34,365 bases of DNA, taken from Ignavibacteria bacterium (GTDB lineage: Bacteria; Bacteroidota; Ignavibacteria; Tepidaquicellales; Tepidaquicellaceae). Positions within the stretch are counted from its first letter, which is position 1. Every line of letters starts with the position of its first letter. The translations under genes were made by a program, and so were the position numbers. The notes beneath the pieces were generated by a model, which had not been told where the DNA came from, ran no database searches, and worked only from the letters and a program-made list of their open reading frames with translations. The DNA lies in assembly GCA_016929695.1 (NCBI GenBank), contig JAFGII010000120.1:1-34365 (forward strand), written 5' to 3'. Positions 1 through 8,486 of the stretch are shown one piece after another.

Positions 1-40
1 GATTACAAATCAACTGCTCTACCAACTGAGCTATGCCAGC
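1..40 (-). tRNA. tRNA-Thr (TGT), 5' part only
   Basis: On the minus strand the sequence begins GCTGGCATAGCTCAGTTGG, which gives an acceptor 5' strand, a TA linker and a complete D arm (GCTC/GAGC). An anticodon stem GTTGA and loop TTTGTAA follow, reading anticodon TGT (threonine). The molecule runs off the left edge just after the anticodon loop, so the variable, T and 3' acceptor arms are not visible. The adjacent gene at 220-2616 is on the same strand but about 180 nt upstream of the tRNA. Confidence 0.9.
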
Positions 41-219
41 AGGAAATACAAATATATATTAATTGGAAATGTAATTCAACGAAATTAACAATAACTTTTA
101 AGTTGCTAAAAGGAATAGGTTGAATCTTGAGAGTTTGAATGCGTTATCTCATCCTATGCACTTATGCTTATATGATGAGAACTTTCAGAGGATTCTAAAA
201 AAAGCAATTTTTTTATTGA

Positions 220-2616
220 TTAATTGCTGACTTTTAAAACCTGATCTATCTGTATTTTATCGCTTTTTAATTTATTCCAGGATTTTAACTGCTTTATTGA
301 GACGCCGAATTTATCAGCAATTGAACTGAGAGAATCTCCTTTTTTTACTTTATATGTTTTCTGTTTTACTTTTTTCTTTGGTTCTTCTTTTTTCTTTTCT
401 GTTTTAGCGGTTTCTTTTAAGGAATAAATAATTAATTTCTGGTCAATCATTATTTTATCGTCTTGTAATTCATTCCATTCTATTATTTCGGTAGTCTTAA
501 CACCGTATTTATCGGCTAATACAGTAAGATTTTCACCTGATTTTACAATGTGAGTTATTTTTGTCCCCTTCGGTTTCTTTGTTGTCTTTTCCGTTTTATT
601 TTCTTCTTTTTTCTTTTCAGGTTCTGTTAATCTTAATTTTTGTCCTATTATGATTTTATCATTTTCAAGATTGTTCCATTCCATCAATTTTACTATGGAT
701 AAACCATAGTCAATTGAAATTTGCCCAAGACTATCGCCTTCCCTTACGATATGTTCTTTAGCGTTCTTATCTATAGTCCTCTTTTCTTTTGGTTTTGACT
801 CTGTTTTAATTTCAGGTTTCTTTTCAACTTTTGTGTTTTCATTTTTTGGCTCTATAGTTTTTGTTTGATTGCTTTTTATATCTTTCCTGTATTCCCTTGG
901 TTTTTTAGTCTTATTGTAATTGTTTCCAATATCTTTATCATTTATTTCTTCTTCAATAAATTTAATTTCATTTTCAACTGATGTTGTGTCTTCTGAGGTG
1001 AATATTATCTCGGGTTCGTCTACTATTCCATAAAATTTGTTATACTGTTTCTTTGATAGATATACTGCCAGCAAAGAGCTGTCTTTGGGAAAACTTCCGT
1101 ATTTAAGGTCATTCCATAATCTCAGTTCTACCGGTCTTACTCCGAATGAGTCCGCAATTGCAGAAAGAGATTTTCCTTTCATGTATAAGAATTCTATTTT
1201 TTCTTTTCCTTCGGTTGTACCAAGTGAATGTATATCATCTGGTTTATATCCTGCAACTTTATAGGAAATTATCGGTTCACCTTCTTCGAATAATTTATTC
1301 TCGTTTCCTGCAAATTCAGGGGGTTCTCTTCCGTTTGTATCGTATTCAGGTGAATTTTTGTAATTTTTTTCGAATGTACTGAAACTACCTTTCGGAATTC
1401 TTAACTGATAAGGAACATTATAATTAGGAACCACATCTGCAGTCAATTCCGTATTCAGTCCCCGAATAGTCTCGACGTCTGTTTCAGAAAATTCCGCAAC
1501 TTTATCGAATGTAAGAGTACCAACGATATTAACCCTGTCAAATTCGATTAGGTTGGCAAATTCTACATTTTTAAAACCATATTCTGCGGGATTTCTGAAT
1601 ATCTCGGATAATGCGAGAATCGAAGGAACATAATTTTTCGTTTCGCCGGGAAGATAACTTCTGATATCCCAGAAATTAGTTGAACCGGCTTTGTTAACTG
1701 CACTTTGTATTCTACCCTGTCCTGCATTATATGCTGCAAATGCGAGGTACCAGTCTCCGAATACACGGAATAAATCTTTCAGGTGTCTTGCTGCAGCATC
1801 GGTTGATTTTTCGAAATCCCTTCTGTCATCCCTGTAACTGTCAGAATACAAACCGTATGCTGCACCTGTTGACGGCATAAACTGCCATAATCCGACTGCT
1901 CCTGCTCTGGATACTATTGTAGGATTTAAGCCCGATTCCTGTACGGATAAAAATACAAGGTCTTCAGGTACTCCGTGATATTTAAGGATTTTTCTCATCA
2001 TCGGGAAAAACTTACCTGACCTGTATAATGTTTTATCGACAAACGACTGGCCTCTGCTTGTGTTGGAAAAAAAGTCAAGATATTCTATTACAGGTTCGTT
2101 TTTAATAAATACTATCTCCTGACTTCCCGGAATTATTTCAGTATCTTCGGCATAAGTATTTGTGACAATTTTTTCGTAGTCTATGTTTAATTTATCTGTA
2201 AAATAAAAAGCATTACTGTTTTTGTCTATGTCTTTGTGCAATGTCAGATAATCCATTGTTATATTTCGTGCAAGGTCTTCATAATCTTTATTCCATTCCG
2301 AATAATTAGAACTCTCAGTGAATTTTTTATTAATCTTTCTAAGAACTTTCAGTGCTTTTTCAAATTCGGATTTTGAATCTACAGGTTCATTCTGATTATT
2401 TAATGACAGGGAGTTCTGATAATATCCCATACTTGCGGATAAATCCCCGTAAAAATTGACTGAATCAACGGCTCTGATTTTAGCCATTCTTTCTGCATAG
2501 GTTTCTACGGTAATTTCTTCCGAAGATGAACAACCCGATAAATAATTTATTGATATTATTAAAACCCCCGATATGACGATTGATTTTAGATATTTCAGAA
2601 TATTAATTTTTGTCAT
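220..2616 (-). CDS. mltD: Membrane-bound lytic murein transglycosylase D-like lipoprotein with LysM repeats
   Basis: Predicted to cleave peptidoglycan glycan strands non-hydrolytically in the periplasm. The 798-aa product starts with a lipoprotein signal (hydrophobic residues 10-26, lipobox LSGC, acylated Cys29). A family 1 (SLT) transglycosylase domain lies at about 190-350, with catalytic Glu227 in the VQESG motif followed by GAVGLWQFMPSTG and, later, AFAAYNAGQGR. The C-terminus carries three clear LysM domains (about 622-665, 690-735, 752-796), each with a GDSL- or GENL-type motif and a xWNxLxxDKI core, joined by Lys/Glu-rich linkers. A fourth, degenerate LysM-like stretch sits near 480-525 (MKGKSLSAIADSFGV). 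The layout matches MltD but with more LysM copies than the E. coli enzyme. It appears monocistronic. Family assignment is firm; the exact cleavage product is inferred from homology. Confidence 0.93.
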   Translation of the reverse strand: MTKINILKYLKSIVISGVLIISINYLSGCSSSEEITVETYAERMAKIRAVDSVNFYGDLSASMGYYQNSLSLNNQNEPVDSKSEFEKALKVLRKINKKFTESSNYSEWNKDYEDLARNITMDYLTLHKDIDKNSNAFYFTDKLNIDYEKIVTNTYAEDTEIIPGSQEIVFIKNEPVIEYLDFFSNTSRGQSFVDKTLYRSGKFFPMMRKILKYHGVPEDLVFLSVQESGLNPTIVSRAGAVGLWQFMPSTGAAYGLYSDSYRDDRRDFEKSTDAAARHLKDLFRVFGDWYLAFAAYNAGQGRIQSAVNKAGSTNFWDIRSYLPGETKNYVPSILALSEIFRNPAEYGFKNVEFANLIEFDRVNIVGTLTFDKVAEFSETDVETIRGLNTELTADVVPNYNVPYQLRIPKGSFSTFEKNYKNSPEYDTNGREPPEFAGNENKLFEEGEPIISYKVAGYKPDDIHSLGTTEGKEKIEFLYMKGKSLSAIADSFGVRPVELRLWNDLKYGSFPKDSSLLAVYLSKKQYNKFYGIVDEPEIIFTSEDTTSVENEIKFIEEEINDKDIGNNYNKTKKPREYRKDIKSNQTKTIEPKNENTKVEKKPEIKTESKPKEKRTIDKNAKEHIVREGDSLGQISIDYGLSIVKLMEWNNLENDKIIIGQKLRLTEPEKKKEENKTEKTTKKPKGTKITHIVKSGENLTVLADKYGVKTTEIIEWNELQDDKIMIDQKLIIYSLKETAKTEKKKEEPKKKVKQKTYKVKKGDSLSSIADKFGVSIKQLKSWNKLKSDKIQIDQVLKVSN

Positions 2617-2740
2617 AATTTAATTTTAATTATCTTTAAAATATATAGGTTAATCTGTATAATTTCAAGTTATTTATCAATTGAAGTATTTTTTTCTATT
2701 TGTTCTATAAGTAACAGATTGCATATCCTAATATTTGAGT

Positions 2741-2772
2741 AAAAAAAAAGAACGCCGTCAAAAGACGGCGTT
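2741..2772 (-). terminator. Rho-independent terminator of the small exported protein gene
   Basis: A 9-bp perfect stem (AACGCCGTC at 2751-2759, GACGGCGTT at 2764-2772) closes a 4-nt AAAA loop. On the minus strand it is followed directly by a C and a run of nine T (2741-2749). It lies just after the stop of the 2803-3159 gene. A shorter T tract on the other side could give weak bidirectional activity. Confidence 0.9.
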
Positions 2773-2802
2773 TTCTTGGAGGGAATATGGAGGTTTATAA
2801 AC

Positions 2803-3159
2803 TTATATCATTCTTATTTTATATGTGAATGACGAATTTGAATACACCGGGTCTGTCCATAAATTTCTTGAACTCACTTTTTTACTCAAGTATTCATTCA
2901 AAATGTGATTTTCACCTCTTATATAACTCACATATATTTTCCCGTTATCCGCTATATTTACTGTAACAAAAGAAATCCCTTTTAAGTTTTTATCACTGTA
3001 TGCCAGATATACAGGTTCATTAAGAACATCCTTGATTTCCTCATAAATCTGGATATCGAGGTCGCTTTTTGTAGCAGCGGAAATATCTTTGGCATTTGTC
3101 ATTGATAAGGGAACTATTGCCAGAATCGCAGTTAAGAATATTATTTTGAATAACTTCAT
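2803..3159 (-). CDS. Small exported protein of unknown function, possible TonB-C-like fold
   Basis: This 118-aa product has a clear Sec signal peptide (Lys at 2 and 5, hydrophobic core about 6-20, cleavage near TNAKD), so it is exported. The start is supported by an AAGGAG Shine-Dalgarno at 3168-3173, eight nt before the ATG. The mature part of about 95 residues alternates strands and turns. Its pattern (FVTVNIADNGKIYV, then LNEYLSKKV, then a WTDPVY and FTYKIRMI ending) loosely resembles small TonB C-terminal-like periplasmic domains with their V-x-V...G...I and terminal W-P...F-x-I signature. That resemblance is an inference by eye. No enzymatic motif is visible. The gene is divergent from rluD across a 119-nt AT-rich gap and ends at a strong terminator, so it is probably transcribed alone. 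Confidence 0.75.
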   Translation of the reverse strand: MKLFKIIFLTAILAIVPLSMTNAKDISAATKSDLDIQIYEEIKDVLNEPVYLAYSDKNLKGISFVTVNIADNGKIYVSYIRGENHILNEYLSKKVSSRNLWTDPVYSNSSFTYKIRMI

Positions 3160-3278
3160 TTTTTTGTCTCCTTAATTTTTTTTACTTTTTAAAAAACTTG
3201 TTTTTAGTTAACTTTAATTATTAAACGTAAATTTTTTGAAAAGGTTACAGCAGAAATAACAATTTACAATTTATTAAT

Positions 3279-4259
3279 ATGGACAGATATTATAAATTTA
3301 CCGTACCTGAAATAAAAGAAAAGGAAAGAATTGATAAATATATTACAAGATTTGTAGAAAACGCATCACGAACAAAAGTTCAGAAAGCAATAAATCTCGG
3401 TAATGTTCTTGTAAACGGAGAATACGTGAAATCAAATTATTTATTGAAACCAAACGATGAGATAGAAATTGAACTTCCGGTTCCCGATAAGCAGGATATT
3501 TTACCGGAGAATATTCCTCTGGATATTATATATGAAGATGATTATTTACTGATTATTAATAAACCTTCGGGTATGGTAACCCATCCTGCCTATAAAAATT
3601 ACAGCGGGACTCTGGTAAATGCTTTAATGTATTATTCAATGCAAAGCAAAGGCAGTTTGTCGGATTTAAACGGTTTCGAGAGAGCGGGTATAGTTCACCG
3701 TCTCGATAAAGATACATCGGGAATACTTGTCGTTGCAAAAGATGAAGTTACGCACAGGAAACTTGCCGATCAGTTTTTCAAACATAGTATTGAAAGGGAA
3801 TACATGGCTATTGTGTGGGGAAAATTTAAAAATAAACAGGGAATAATCGAGAATAGAATTTCCAGGGATAAAAGGAATAGGAAAAAAATGACAGTTACGA
3901 ATTCCGGGGATAACGGGAAAATTGCAATTACCGAATATAATGTAATAGAGGAGTATGAATTTTTGTCGCTTGTTAATTTGAAATTACGAACGGGAAGAAC
4001 ACATCAGATTCGAGTACATTTAAGTTCGTCAGGCCATCCTGTATTCGGAGATGAAATGTACGGCGGACGGGTACCCCATTCTGTTAATCTGACTGCAAAT
4101 ATGAAACTTCAGATTAATAATCTGCTCGAAATGATGTCCAGGCAGGCGTTACACGCAAGACTGCTTTCTTTTATTCATCCGCATTCAAAGGAAGAAATGC
4201 AATTCATCAGTGATTTACCCGAAGATATGTTAAAAATAATAAATATAGTAAAAAATTAA
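3279..4259 (+). CDS. rluD: RluA/RluD-family 23S rRNA pseudouridine synthase
   Basis: Predicted to isomerise uridines in large-subunit rRNA to pseudouridine. The 326-aa protein has an N-terminal S4 RNA-binding domain (about 15-65, RIDKYITRFVENASRTKVQ and VLVNGEYVKSNY). The RluA-type catalytic domain follows, with HRLDKDTSG at 140-148, which places the catalytic Asp at 143. Downstream motifs REYMAIVWG, LRTGRTHQIRVHL and GHPVFGDEMYGG are all family hallmarks. S4 domain plus full length fits RluD (sites 1911/1915/1917) better than RluA, but RluC-like specificity cannot be excluded. The gene is divergent from the exported-protein gene and convergent with the DUF302 gene. Confidence 0.92.
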   Translation: MDRYYKFTVPEIKEKERIDKYITRFVENASRTKVQKAINLGNVLVNGEYVKSNYLLKPNDEIEIELPVPDKQDILPENIPLDIIYEDDYLLIINKPSGMVTHPAYKNYSGTLVNALMYYSMQSKGSLSDLNGFERAGIVHRLDKDTSGILVVAKDEVTHRKLADQFFKHSIEREYMAIVWGKFKNKQGIIENRISRDKRNRKKMTVTNSGDNGKIAITEYNVIEEYEFLSLVNLKLRTGRTHQIRVHLSSSGHPVFGDEMYGGRVPHSVNLTANMKLQINNLLEMMSRQALHARLLSFIHPHSKEEMQFISDLPEDMLKIINIVKN

Positions 4260-4263
4260 TAAA

Positions 4264-4296
4264 TTATTTATTATTTCTTGAAAGAATATTAAATAA
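4264..4296. terminator. Possible AT-rich bidirectional terminator hairpin
   Basis: Between the convergent stops of rluD and the DUF302 gene, an AT-rich imperfect inverted repeat (TTATTTATTATTTCTT against AAGAATATTAAATAA) could fold with a very short loop. It has little GC, so its strength as a terminator is doubtful. The call rests on its position between convergent genes. Confidence 0.3.
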
Positions 4297-4324
4297 GGAA
4301 ATTAAGAACTGATAGATAATCACA

Positions 4325-4702
4325 CTAAATTGTTTCATCAATTATTTTTTTCAGGATAATATCGACAACACCTGCGATATTTTCGATACCTTTCATACCG
4401 AATCTCGATGCCATTATTGAAGGTTCAGGAGTCAATAATACTGTTTTACCATTATCCGAATATATGTTGATTTTACATGGCATTATGATACCGTATTCTT
4501 TATTGACATTAATTACATTGTTGGCAAATTTTGCATTACATACTTCAACAATCAAATAATCTTCAATCTCAAATCCTTTCTCTTTCAAGGTCTGTTTTAC
4601 GTTATGTATATGCAGAATTCTGAATCCGTTTTCTGTTACTTTTTCCTGTAACTTTTCTAATACTTTATCAAAAGGTTTAACGGTTTCCTTTTTATAATTC
4701 AT
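4325..4702 (-). CDS. DUF302 family protein
   Basis: This 125-aa protein has no signal peptide or membrane segment. The sequence matches the DUF302 pattern: an N-terminal helix (PFDKVLEKLQEKVTENGFRILHIHN), a core ending YLIVEVCNAKFANNVI, then IMPCKINIYSDNGKTVLLTPEP, where the conserved MPC-x-I...Y strand and following strand lie. The C-terminal helix carries multiple hydrophobics. DUF302 proteins are small alpha/beta proteins of unknown biochemical role that often sit near redox, sulfur or heavy-metal genes. The same-strand DUF2892 gene just upstream (5016-4795) is often found in similar settings, but a hairpin lies between them. Family call firm, function unknown. Confidence 0.85.
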   Translation of the reverse strand: MNYKKETVKPFDKVLEKLQEKVTENGFRILHIHNVKQTLKEKGFEIEDYLIVEVCNAKFANNVINVNKEYGIIMPCKINIYSDNGKTVLLTPEPSIMASRFGMKGIENIAGVVDIILKKIIDETI

Positions 4703-4744
4703 GTATGTTATTTTCAGATTTTAAATAATAATTTATAAAGCAAT

Positions 4745-4764
4745 ACCCGGTACTGATACCGGGT
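4745..4764. terminator. Hairpin terminator between DUF2892 and DUF302 genes
   Basis: A perfect 8-bp stem (ACCCGGTA at 4745-4752, TACCGGGT at 4757-4764) closes a CTGA tetraloop 30 nt past the DUF2892 stop. The T-rich tail is better on the plus strand (TTTTATTTTA) than on the minus strand. It could therefore act as an attenuator or partial terminator between the two minus-strand genes, or shield them from antisense transcription. Confidence 0.6.
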
Positions 4765-4794
4765 TTTATTTTAAATTCTGTTTTTAATGAAAAA

Positions 4795-5016
4795 TTACTG
4801 TTTTTTCTCTTCGGTTTTAAGGGGACAGGTGCTGACTCCTAACACCGAATATAATCCGCAGTATCCTACTAAAGAAGTCATTAACAATACAGCCGCAATA
4901 ATAAGAAGTATAATACCGAAAGTTCCGCTCACTACACCCGTAAAGAATAATATAGCCAATACTACTGCAAGTATAATTCTGATGATTTTATCTGTTGTTC
5001 CGATGTTTTTTTTCAT
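4795..5016 (-). CDS. DUF2892 (YgaP-like transmembrane) small membrane protein
   Basis: This 73-aa protein begins MKKNIGTTDKIIRIILAVV, the typical DUF2892 opening: a short amphipathic N-terminus with N-x-G-x-x-D-R/K-x-x-R. Two transmembrane helices follow, at about 11-28 and 33-50. A GYCGLYSVLGVSTCP segment comes next, whose Cys-containing C-P-L/Y motif is typical of the family. In other bacteria this domain forms the membrane part of YgaP-type rhodaneses; here it stands alone. The role is unknown. It lies immediately upstream of the DUF302 gene on the same strand, with a hairpin between them. Confidence 0.88.
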   Translation of the reverse strand: MKKNIGTTDKIIRIILAVVLAILFFTGVVSGTFGIILLIIAAVLLMTSLVGYCGLYSVLGVSTCPLKTEEKKQ

Positions 5017-5085
5017 TTTTTTAAATTTAGTTTATCAATACTAATTATAACAAAATTTTTTCCATAAGTGTTTCTTTTTGTCAGA

Positions 5086-5167
5086 ACTCATCCGATGGAC
5101 TTGTTCACAGAATGAGTATATCTGTATCCGCATTAATCTGCTAAATCCGTATATTCCGCGTTCGAAT
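5086..5167. repeat. Dispersed CTCATCCGA hairpin plus 11-nt-phased tail, copy 1
   Basis: The sequence starts with a partly decayed hairpin (ACTCATCCGA ... GAATGAGT). A tail follows in which ATCYGY-type words recur about every 11 nt. It aligns almost base for base with 22887-22940, in another intergenic gap 17.8 kb away. It fills the gap upstream of the cytochrome operon. No function is known to me. Confidence 0.75.
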
Positions 5168-5246
5168 ACCTGCTTTTAGGATTTTTTGAATAGAATTTCA
5201 ATTTCACATAATTCTTTTTATTTTTATCAATAAACAAGGAGCGAAT

Positions 5247-6668
5247 ATGGATTTTCCTATTTTTCATCTTGATTTTTTCGGAGACAGGTTACTGATAGCG
5301 GTAATAGCCGTGCTTCACGTTTTTATTAATCACGGACTTGCTGTAGGTTTTCTACCGATAGTTACTTTAATGGAATACAGGGGATACAGGTCGAAACTTG
5401 CAGGACTGAATGAAGCAGAAAAATGGGATAACCTCGCATATAAATTTATGTTTTTTGCATTTATCGTTACAACGACCATTGGGGCATTGACTGGAGTCGG
5501 AATATGGTTTTCCGCTGCACTGATAAGTCCCGCATCAATCGGGAGTCTGATAAGGGTATTTTTCCTCGTATGGTTCCTTGAATGGATAATATTTGTTCTT
5601 GAAGTTGTATTTATAATGATTTATTTCCTTACTTGGAAAAAATCCAACAACAATCTGAAAGCGAAAAGGAACCATGTGAGAACAGGTCTGGCTCTCGGTA
5701 TATTTTCATGGCTGACTATGGCATTTATTGTCGGTATACTCGGTTTTATGATGAACTCGGGAATGTGGATTGAAAACCGTTCATTAATCAGCGGTTTCAC
5801 AAATCCCCTGTACATTCCGCAACTTGCATTTCGTACTCCGATTGCATTTGTTCTTGCTGGCTCATTCGCTTTTCTGCTGACTTTTATTTTTCTGAAGGAA
5901 AAGAGCGAATTCAAGAATAAAGTATTAAAAAATATATCTACCTGGATGTTCGTGTGGACGCCGCACGTACTTGCAGCCGGTCTGTACTACCATTATATGA
6001 TACCCGATTTAATGAAAACCAATATTCCCGTTGCAATTGCGACACAGCAGTTCCAGGACTGGTATTCAACACTTTTATATTATCTGGGTGCAACAATAAT
6101 ATTCTCAATGATATTCACCGTATGGGTTGCATTTAAACCGTTCAGAGTTCCTAAATACGCTGCAGTTTTTCCGGTGATTGTAATATTGCTGACACTCGGT
6201 ACGTTCGAACGGGTAAGAGAATTTGTTCGAAAGCCTTTTGTCATTGAAGATTATATGTATTCTAACCAGTTGCGTCTTGAAGATTACGGAAAGTACAAGA
6301 CGGACGGTATATTAAAATATGCAACTTACACGGATGTAACCGAAGTTACTGAAGACAACAAATTAATTGCGGGGAAAAATGTATTTAATATTACCTGCAG
6401 CCGCTGTCACACTACTCAAAATGTAAATTCTGTAGTGAGAAAATTCGAGGAACTATTGTCTCCCGCTGGTCAGCCGCTTGACAGAAAAGCAATGGAGGAT
6501 TACATACCTGTAATGGATAAAGGGCGTTATTTTATGCCGCCTTTCCCCGGAAATGAATCAGAAGTTGATGCGCTTGTAGAATATATCTTATATCTTCAGA
6601 AATCTGGTGATAATCTTCCCGGTGCACAAACTACCGGTATAAATGTTTCTCCTCTAAGACAAAAATAA
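5247..6668 (+). CDS. Cytochrome bd-like oxidase subunit I with fused C-terminal cytochrome c domain
   Basis: This 473-aa polytopic membrane protein opens with a helix resembling the CydA first helix (RLLIAVIAVLHVFINHG). His24 corresponds to the CydA axial His of the high-spin heme. Later LTGVGIWF and a helix with Glu112 and Glu119 resemble the CydA TG and paired-Glu region. I cannot find the CydA quinol-binding Q-loop or a clear equivalent of the His that binds heme b558. The C-terminus is a soluble class I cytochrome c domain with CSRCH (Cys384, Cys387, His388) and a probable distal Met430 in FMPPFP. This fits the non-quinol branches of the bd superfamily, which may take electrons from cytochrome c; that is inference. 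AAGGAG sits 5 nt before the ATG. The partner gene follows after 12 nt. Confidence 0.75.
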   Translation: MDFPIFHLDFFGDRLLIAVIAVLHVFINHGLAVGFLPIVTLMEYRGYRSKLAGLNEAEKWDNLAYKFMFFAFIVTTTIGALTGVGIWFSAALISPASIGSLIRVFFLVWFLEWIIFVLEVVFIMIYFLTWKKSNNNLKAKRNHVRTGLALGIFSWLTMAFIVGILGFMMNSGMWIENRSLISGFTNPLYIPQLAFRTPIAFVLAGSFAFLLTFIFLKEKSEFKNKVLKNISTWMFVWTPHVLAAGLYYHYMIPDLMKTNIPVAIATQQFQDWYSTLLYYLGATIIFSMIFTVWVAFKPFRVPKYAAVFPVIVILLTLGTFERVREFVRKPFVIEDYMYSNQLRLEDYGKYKTDGILKYATYTDVTEVTEDNKLIAGKNVFNITCSRCHTTQNVNSVVRKFEELLSPAGQPLDRKAMEDYIPVMDKGRYFMPPFPGNESEVDALVEYILYLQKSGDNLPGAQTTGINVSPLRQK

Positions 6669-6680
6669 AATATTCTTAAT

Positions 6681-7673
6681 ATGTTTGCACAAAGTCAACC
6701 AATACCAAGGGATATACCGCTTCCGCTTCCGATGCCTGAATGGCTTCTGGTCTTTCTTCTGATTATATCCTTTTTACTTCATATATTGTTTGTAAATTTA
6801 ATGTTGGGCGGTACACTGCTGACTTTCATTCTCCAGATAATGGGATTAAAGAAAAAAAAATATGACAGGCTCGCAAGAGAAATTGAAATTACTATTACAG
6901 TAAATAAAAGTCTTGCAGTAGTTATAGGCGTTGCTCCTCTTTTAATAATTAATACTTTATATACTTTATATTTCTATTCTGCAAATGCTCTGACAGGTTA
7001 TGCGTGGATATCAATAATTCCTCTGGTAATTATTGCTTTTCTTATTTTGTATTATCATAAATACAAGTGGATTCAATACGAGAATAAAAAGAAAAAACAT
7101 ATCGCCATACTCGGTATTGCATTAATCGTTCTTCTGTTCGTGCCGCTGATATTTCTTTCAAATATAAGTCTTATGCTTTTTCCCGAACGATGGGCTGATG
7201 TAAGAGGATTCTTTTCGAGTCTATTGATAGAGAATGTAATCCCGCGATATTTACATTTCCTAACAGGTACTGTTGCAGTTACAGGACTTTTTATTTTCGG
7301 TTACTTTGGCAGGAAAAGTTATCCGATAAAAGAAAAACTTCCGGATTTTACCAAGGATGAAATAAAGGAAAAAGCATATAAACTAACTTTTTATGCTACT
7401 TTGTCTCAACTCGTGTTCGGTCCTCTTTTATTTTTTACACTTCCCTGGCATGGAGTTGACTGGAATCTTGCATATATAATAATAGCAGGCGTTTTAATTG
7501 CTGCGGTTGCTATGACACTGCTGTGGCTGGAATTAAAAAGAAAAGAACTCGGTAAAAGATTTATAATAATAATAATCCTTATTTCCATTACAGTTTTATT
7601 GATGGGGTGGGGCAGGCATACATACAGAGCAAATGTAATCGAACCCCACAAAAAACTTATGCAGGATTTTTAA
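6681..7673 (+). CDS. Second membrane subunit of the bd-like cytochrome complex
   Basis: This 330-aa integral membrane protein has about eight hydrophobic helices and starts 12 nt after the heme-c-fused subunit, so it is almost certainly co-transcribed. The first helix (SFLLHILFVNLMLGGTLLTF) has a His34 and a glycine-rich face laid out like the first helix of the upstream subunit (VLHVFINHGLAVGF). The two may therefore be distant paralogs, both CydA-like, rather than a classic CydA/CydB pair. Further His residues lie in helix or loop positions suitable for heme (PRYLHFLTGT, LPWHGVDW, GRHTYRANVIEPH). There is no heme c motif and no signal peptide. Association with the oxidase complex is well supported by context; the exact subunit type is not. 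Confidence 0.68.
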   Translation: MFAQSQPIPRDIPLPLPMPEWLLVFLLIISFLLHILFVNLMLGGTLLTFILQIMGLKKKKYDRLAREIEITITVNKSLAVVIGVAPLLIINTLYTLYFYSANALTGYAWISIIPLVIIAFLILYYHKYKWIQYENKKKKHIAILGIALIVLLFVPLIFLSNISLMLFPERWADVRGFFSSLLIENVIPRYLHFLTGTVAVTGLFIFGYFGRKSYPIKEKLPDFTKDEIKEKAYKLTFYATLSQLVFGPLLFFTLPWHGVDWNLAYIIIAGVLIAAVAMTLLWLELKRKELGKRFIIIIILISITVLLMGWGRHTYRANVIEPHKKLMQDF

Positions 7674-7730
7674 TAAAATTTCAGCACTCATACAATGAAT
7701 TAGTTCTGATTTATTATTTGTTGATTTAAG

Positions 7731-7850
7731 AATGAATCCGAAGGATTCAAATATTTATAACTGATATATATAGTCTACGACCCCGACGGGATCGAATATT
7801 TTTTTTTATTCTATTCTATAAATATGCAACTCATTGCGGAGTTGTTTTTA
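7731..7850. repeat. Cluster of three hairpins with constant TATAAAT arms
   Basis: There are three consecutive short hairpins: TGAATCC/GGATTCA (7733-7749), CGACCCC/GGGATCG with one mismatch (7778-7794) and CAACTC/GAGTTG (7827-7844). The first two are followed by AATATTT and the third is preceded by CTATAAATATG, the inverted form of the same arm. A related layout with a different stem occurs at 21440-21470. The piece lies in the gene-free stretch downstream of the cytochrome genes. Confidence 0.65.
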
Positions 7851-7929
7851 ATATAGAAAATTCCGCGTTCTTACGTTTTTTTCCTGTGTATTTTTTCTGC
7901 TATGACTAATTTCTGTTACTGACTTCTTC

Positions 7930-7956
7930 CTTTGCGTACTTCGCATCTTAGCGGTT
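7930..7956. repeat. 9-nt-period degenerate tract (CTTTGCGTA type)
   Basis: Three successive 9-nt units read CTTTGCGTA, CTTCGCATC, TTAGCGGTT. The same kind of tract recurs at 8668-8697 and, less regularly, at the right ends of 8077-8172 and 25131-25247. It is gap-confined and noncoding. Confidence 0.6.
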
Positions 7957-8076
7957 ATTTTTTTAATTATTTCTCAAATCCCCATTCACACGAAACAAAA
8001 TTTAAAATTCATAATTAATCTATTAGTTTTCAAATTCTGCTCAAAATGGCAAGAAAATTAATCAATATGCATTACT

Positions 8077-8172
8077 CATTTTTAACACTAAAGGCACAAA
8101 AATTTTTACGAAAAACACTAAAATATTTAAAAAAAACACTTCTTTGCGGTCTCTGTCTCTTTGCGCCTTGTG
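8077..8172. repeat. Dispersed intergenic repeat, copy 1
   Basis: The left end (CATTTTTAACACTAAAGGC and the ten or so following bases) is identical to 25131 onward. The remainder (AAACACTAAAAT, then a CTTTGCG-rich right end) follows the same order in both copies. The left half is built of ACTAAAG/GCACAAAAA words and the right half of CTTTGCG words, which are loosely complementary, so the whole resembles a decayed long hairpin. A 151-aa open frame through it is composed of repeat sequence and is not a believable protein. Confidence 0.7.
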
Positions 8173-8207
8173 AGAAATACGAAATGTTTGGTTCCTGCTT
8201 GTCCGGG

Positions 8208-8486
8208 TTAGGAATTATATTTCTGTTTCTTTCTCCTAATCATAAAATGCAGCGCAATCACCGGACAAATAAAAAACATCAGCGCAAACTGCCTCACTAT
8301 AACAATCGAATTCAAAACAGACTCCGCAACCATGTTTTTATCGAACGGTGTGTACTTTTCAGCTATTCCCATCCACGTATTCCAGAAACCGAATATTACA
8401 CCCAGAATAACAAGTGCAAACATCAGCAACACCAGAAAAGTATTAAACAGAAAATTCCTCCAGAAAATCATTTGTTCTTTTGTCAT
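8208..8486 (-). CDS. Small two-helix membrane protein, hypothetical
   Basis: I prefer the start at 8486 (MTKEQMIFWRN), giving 92 aa, over the upstream in-frame ATG at 8567, whose extra N-terminus looks like translated intergenic sequence. No strong Shine-Dalgarno is visible at either. The product has one hydrophobic helix near the N-terminus (FLLVLLMFALVILGVIFGF-like, about 12-32). A short periplasmic or cytoplasmic loop (WNTWMGIAEKYTPFDKNMV) follows, then a second helix (VRQFALMFFICPVIALHFM) and a basic tail RRKKQK. This charge pattern is protein-like and keeps one frame across an otherwise noncoding repeat gap. I do not recognise the family. It stands alone between the cytochrome genes and the divergent aminopeptidase gene. 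Confidence 0.5.
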   Translation of the reverse strand: MTKEQMIFWRNFLFNTFLVLLMFALVILGVIFGFWNTWMGIAEKYTPFDKNMVAESVLNSIVIVRQFALMFFICPVIALHFMIRRKKQKYNS

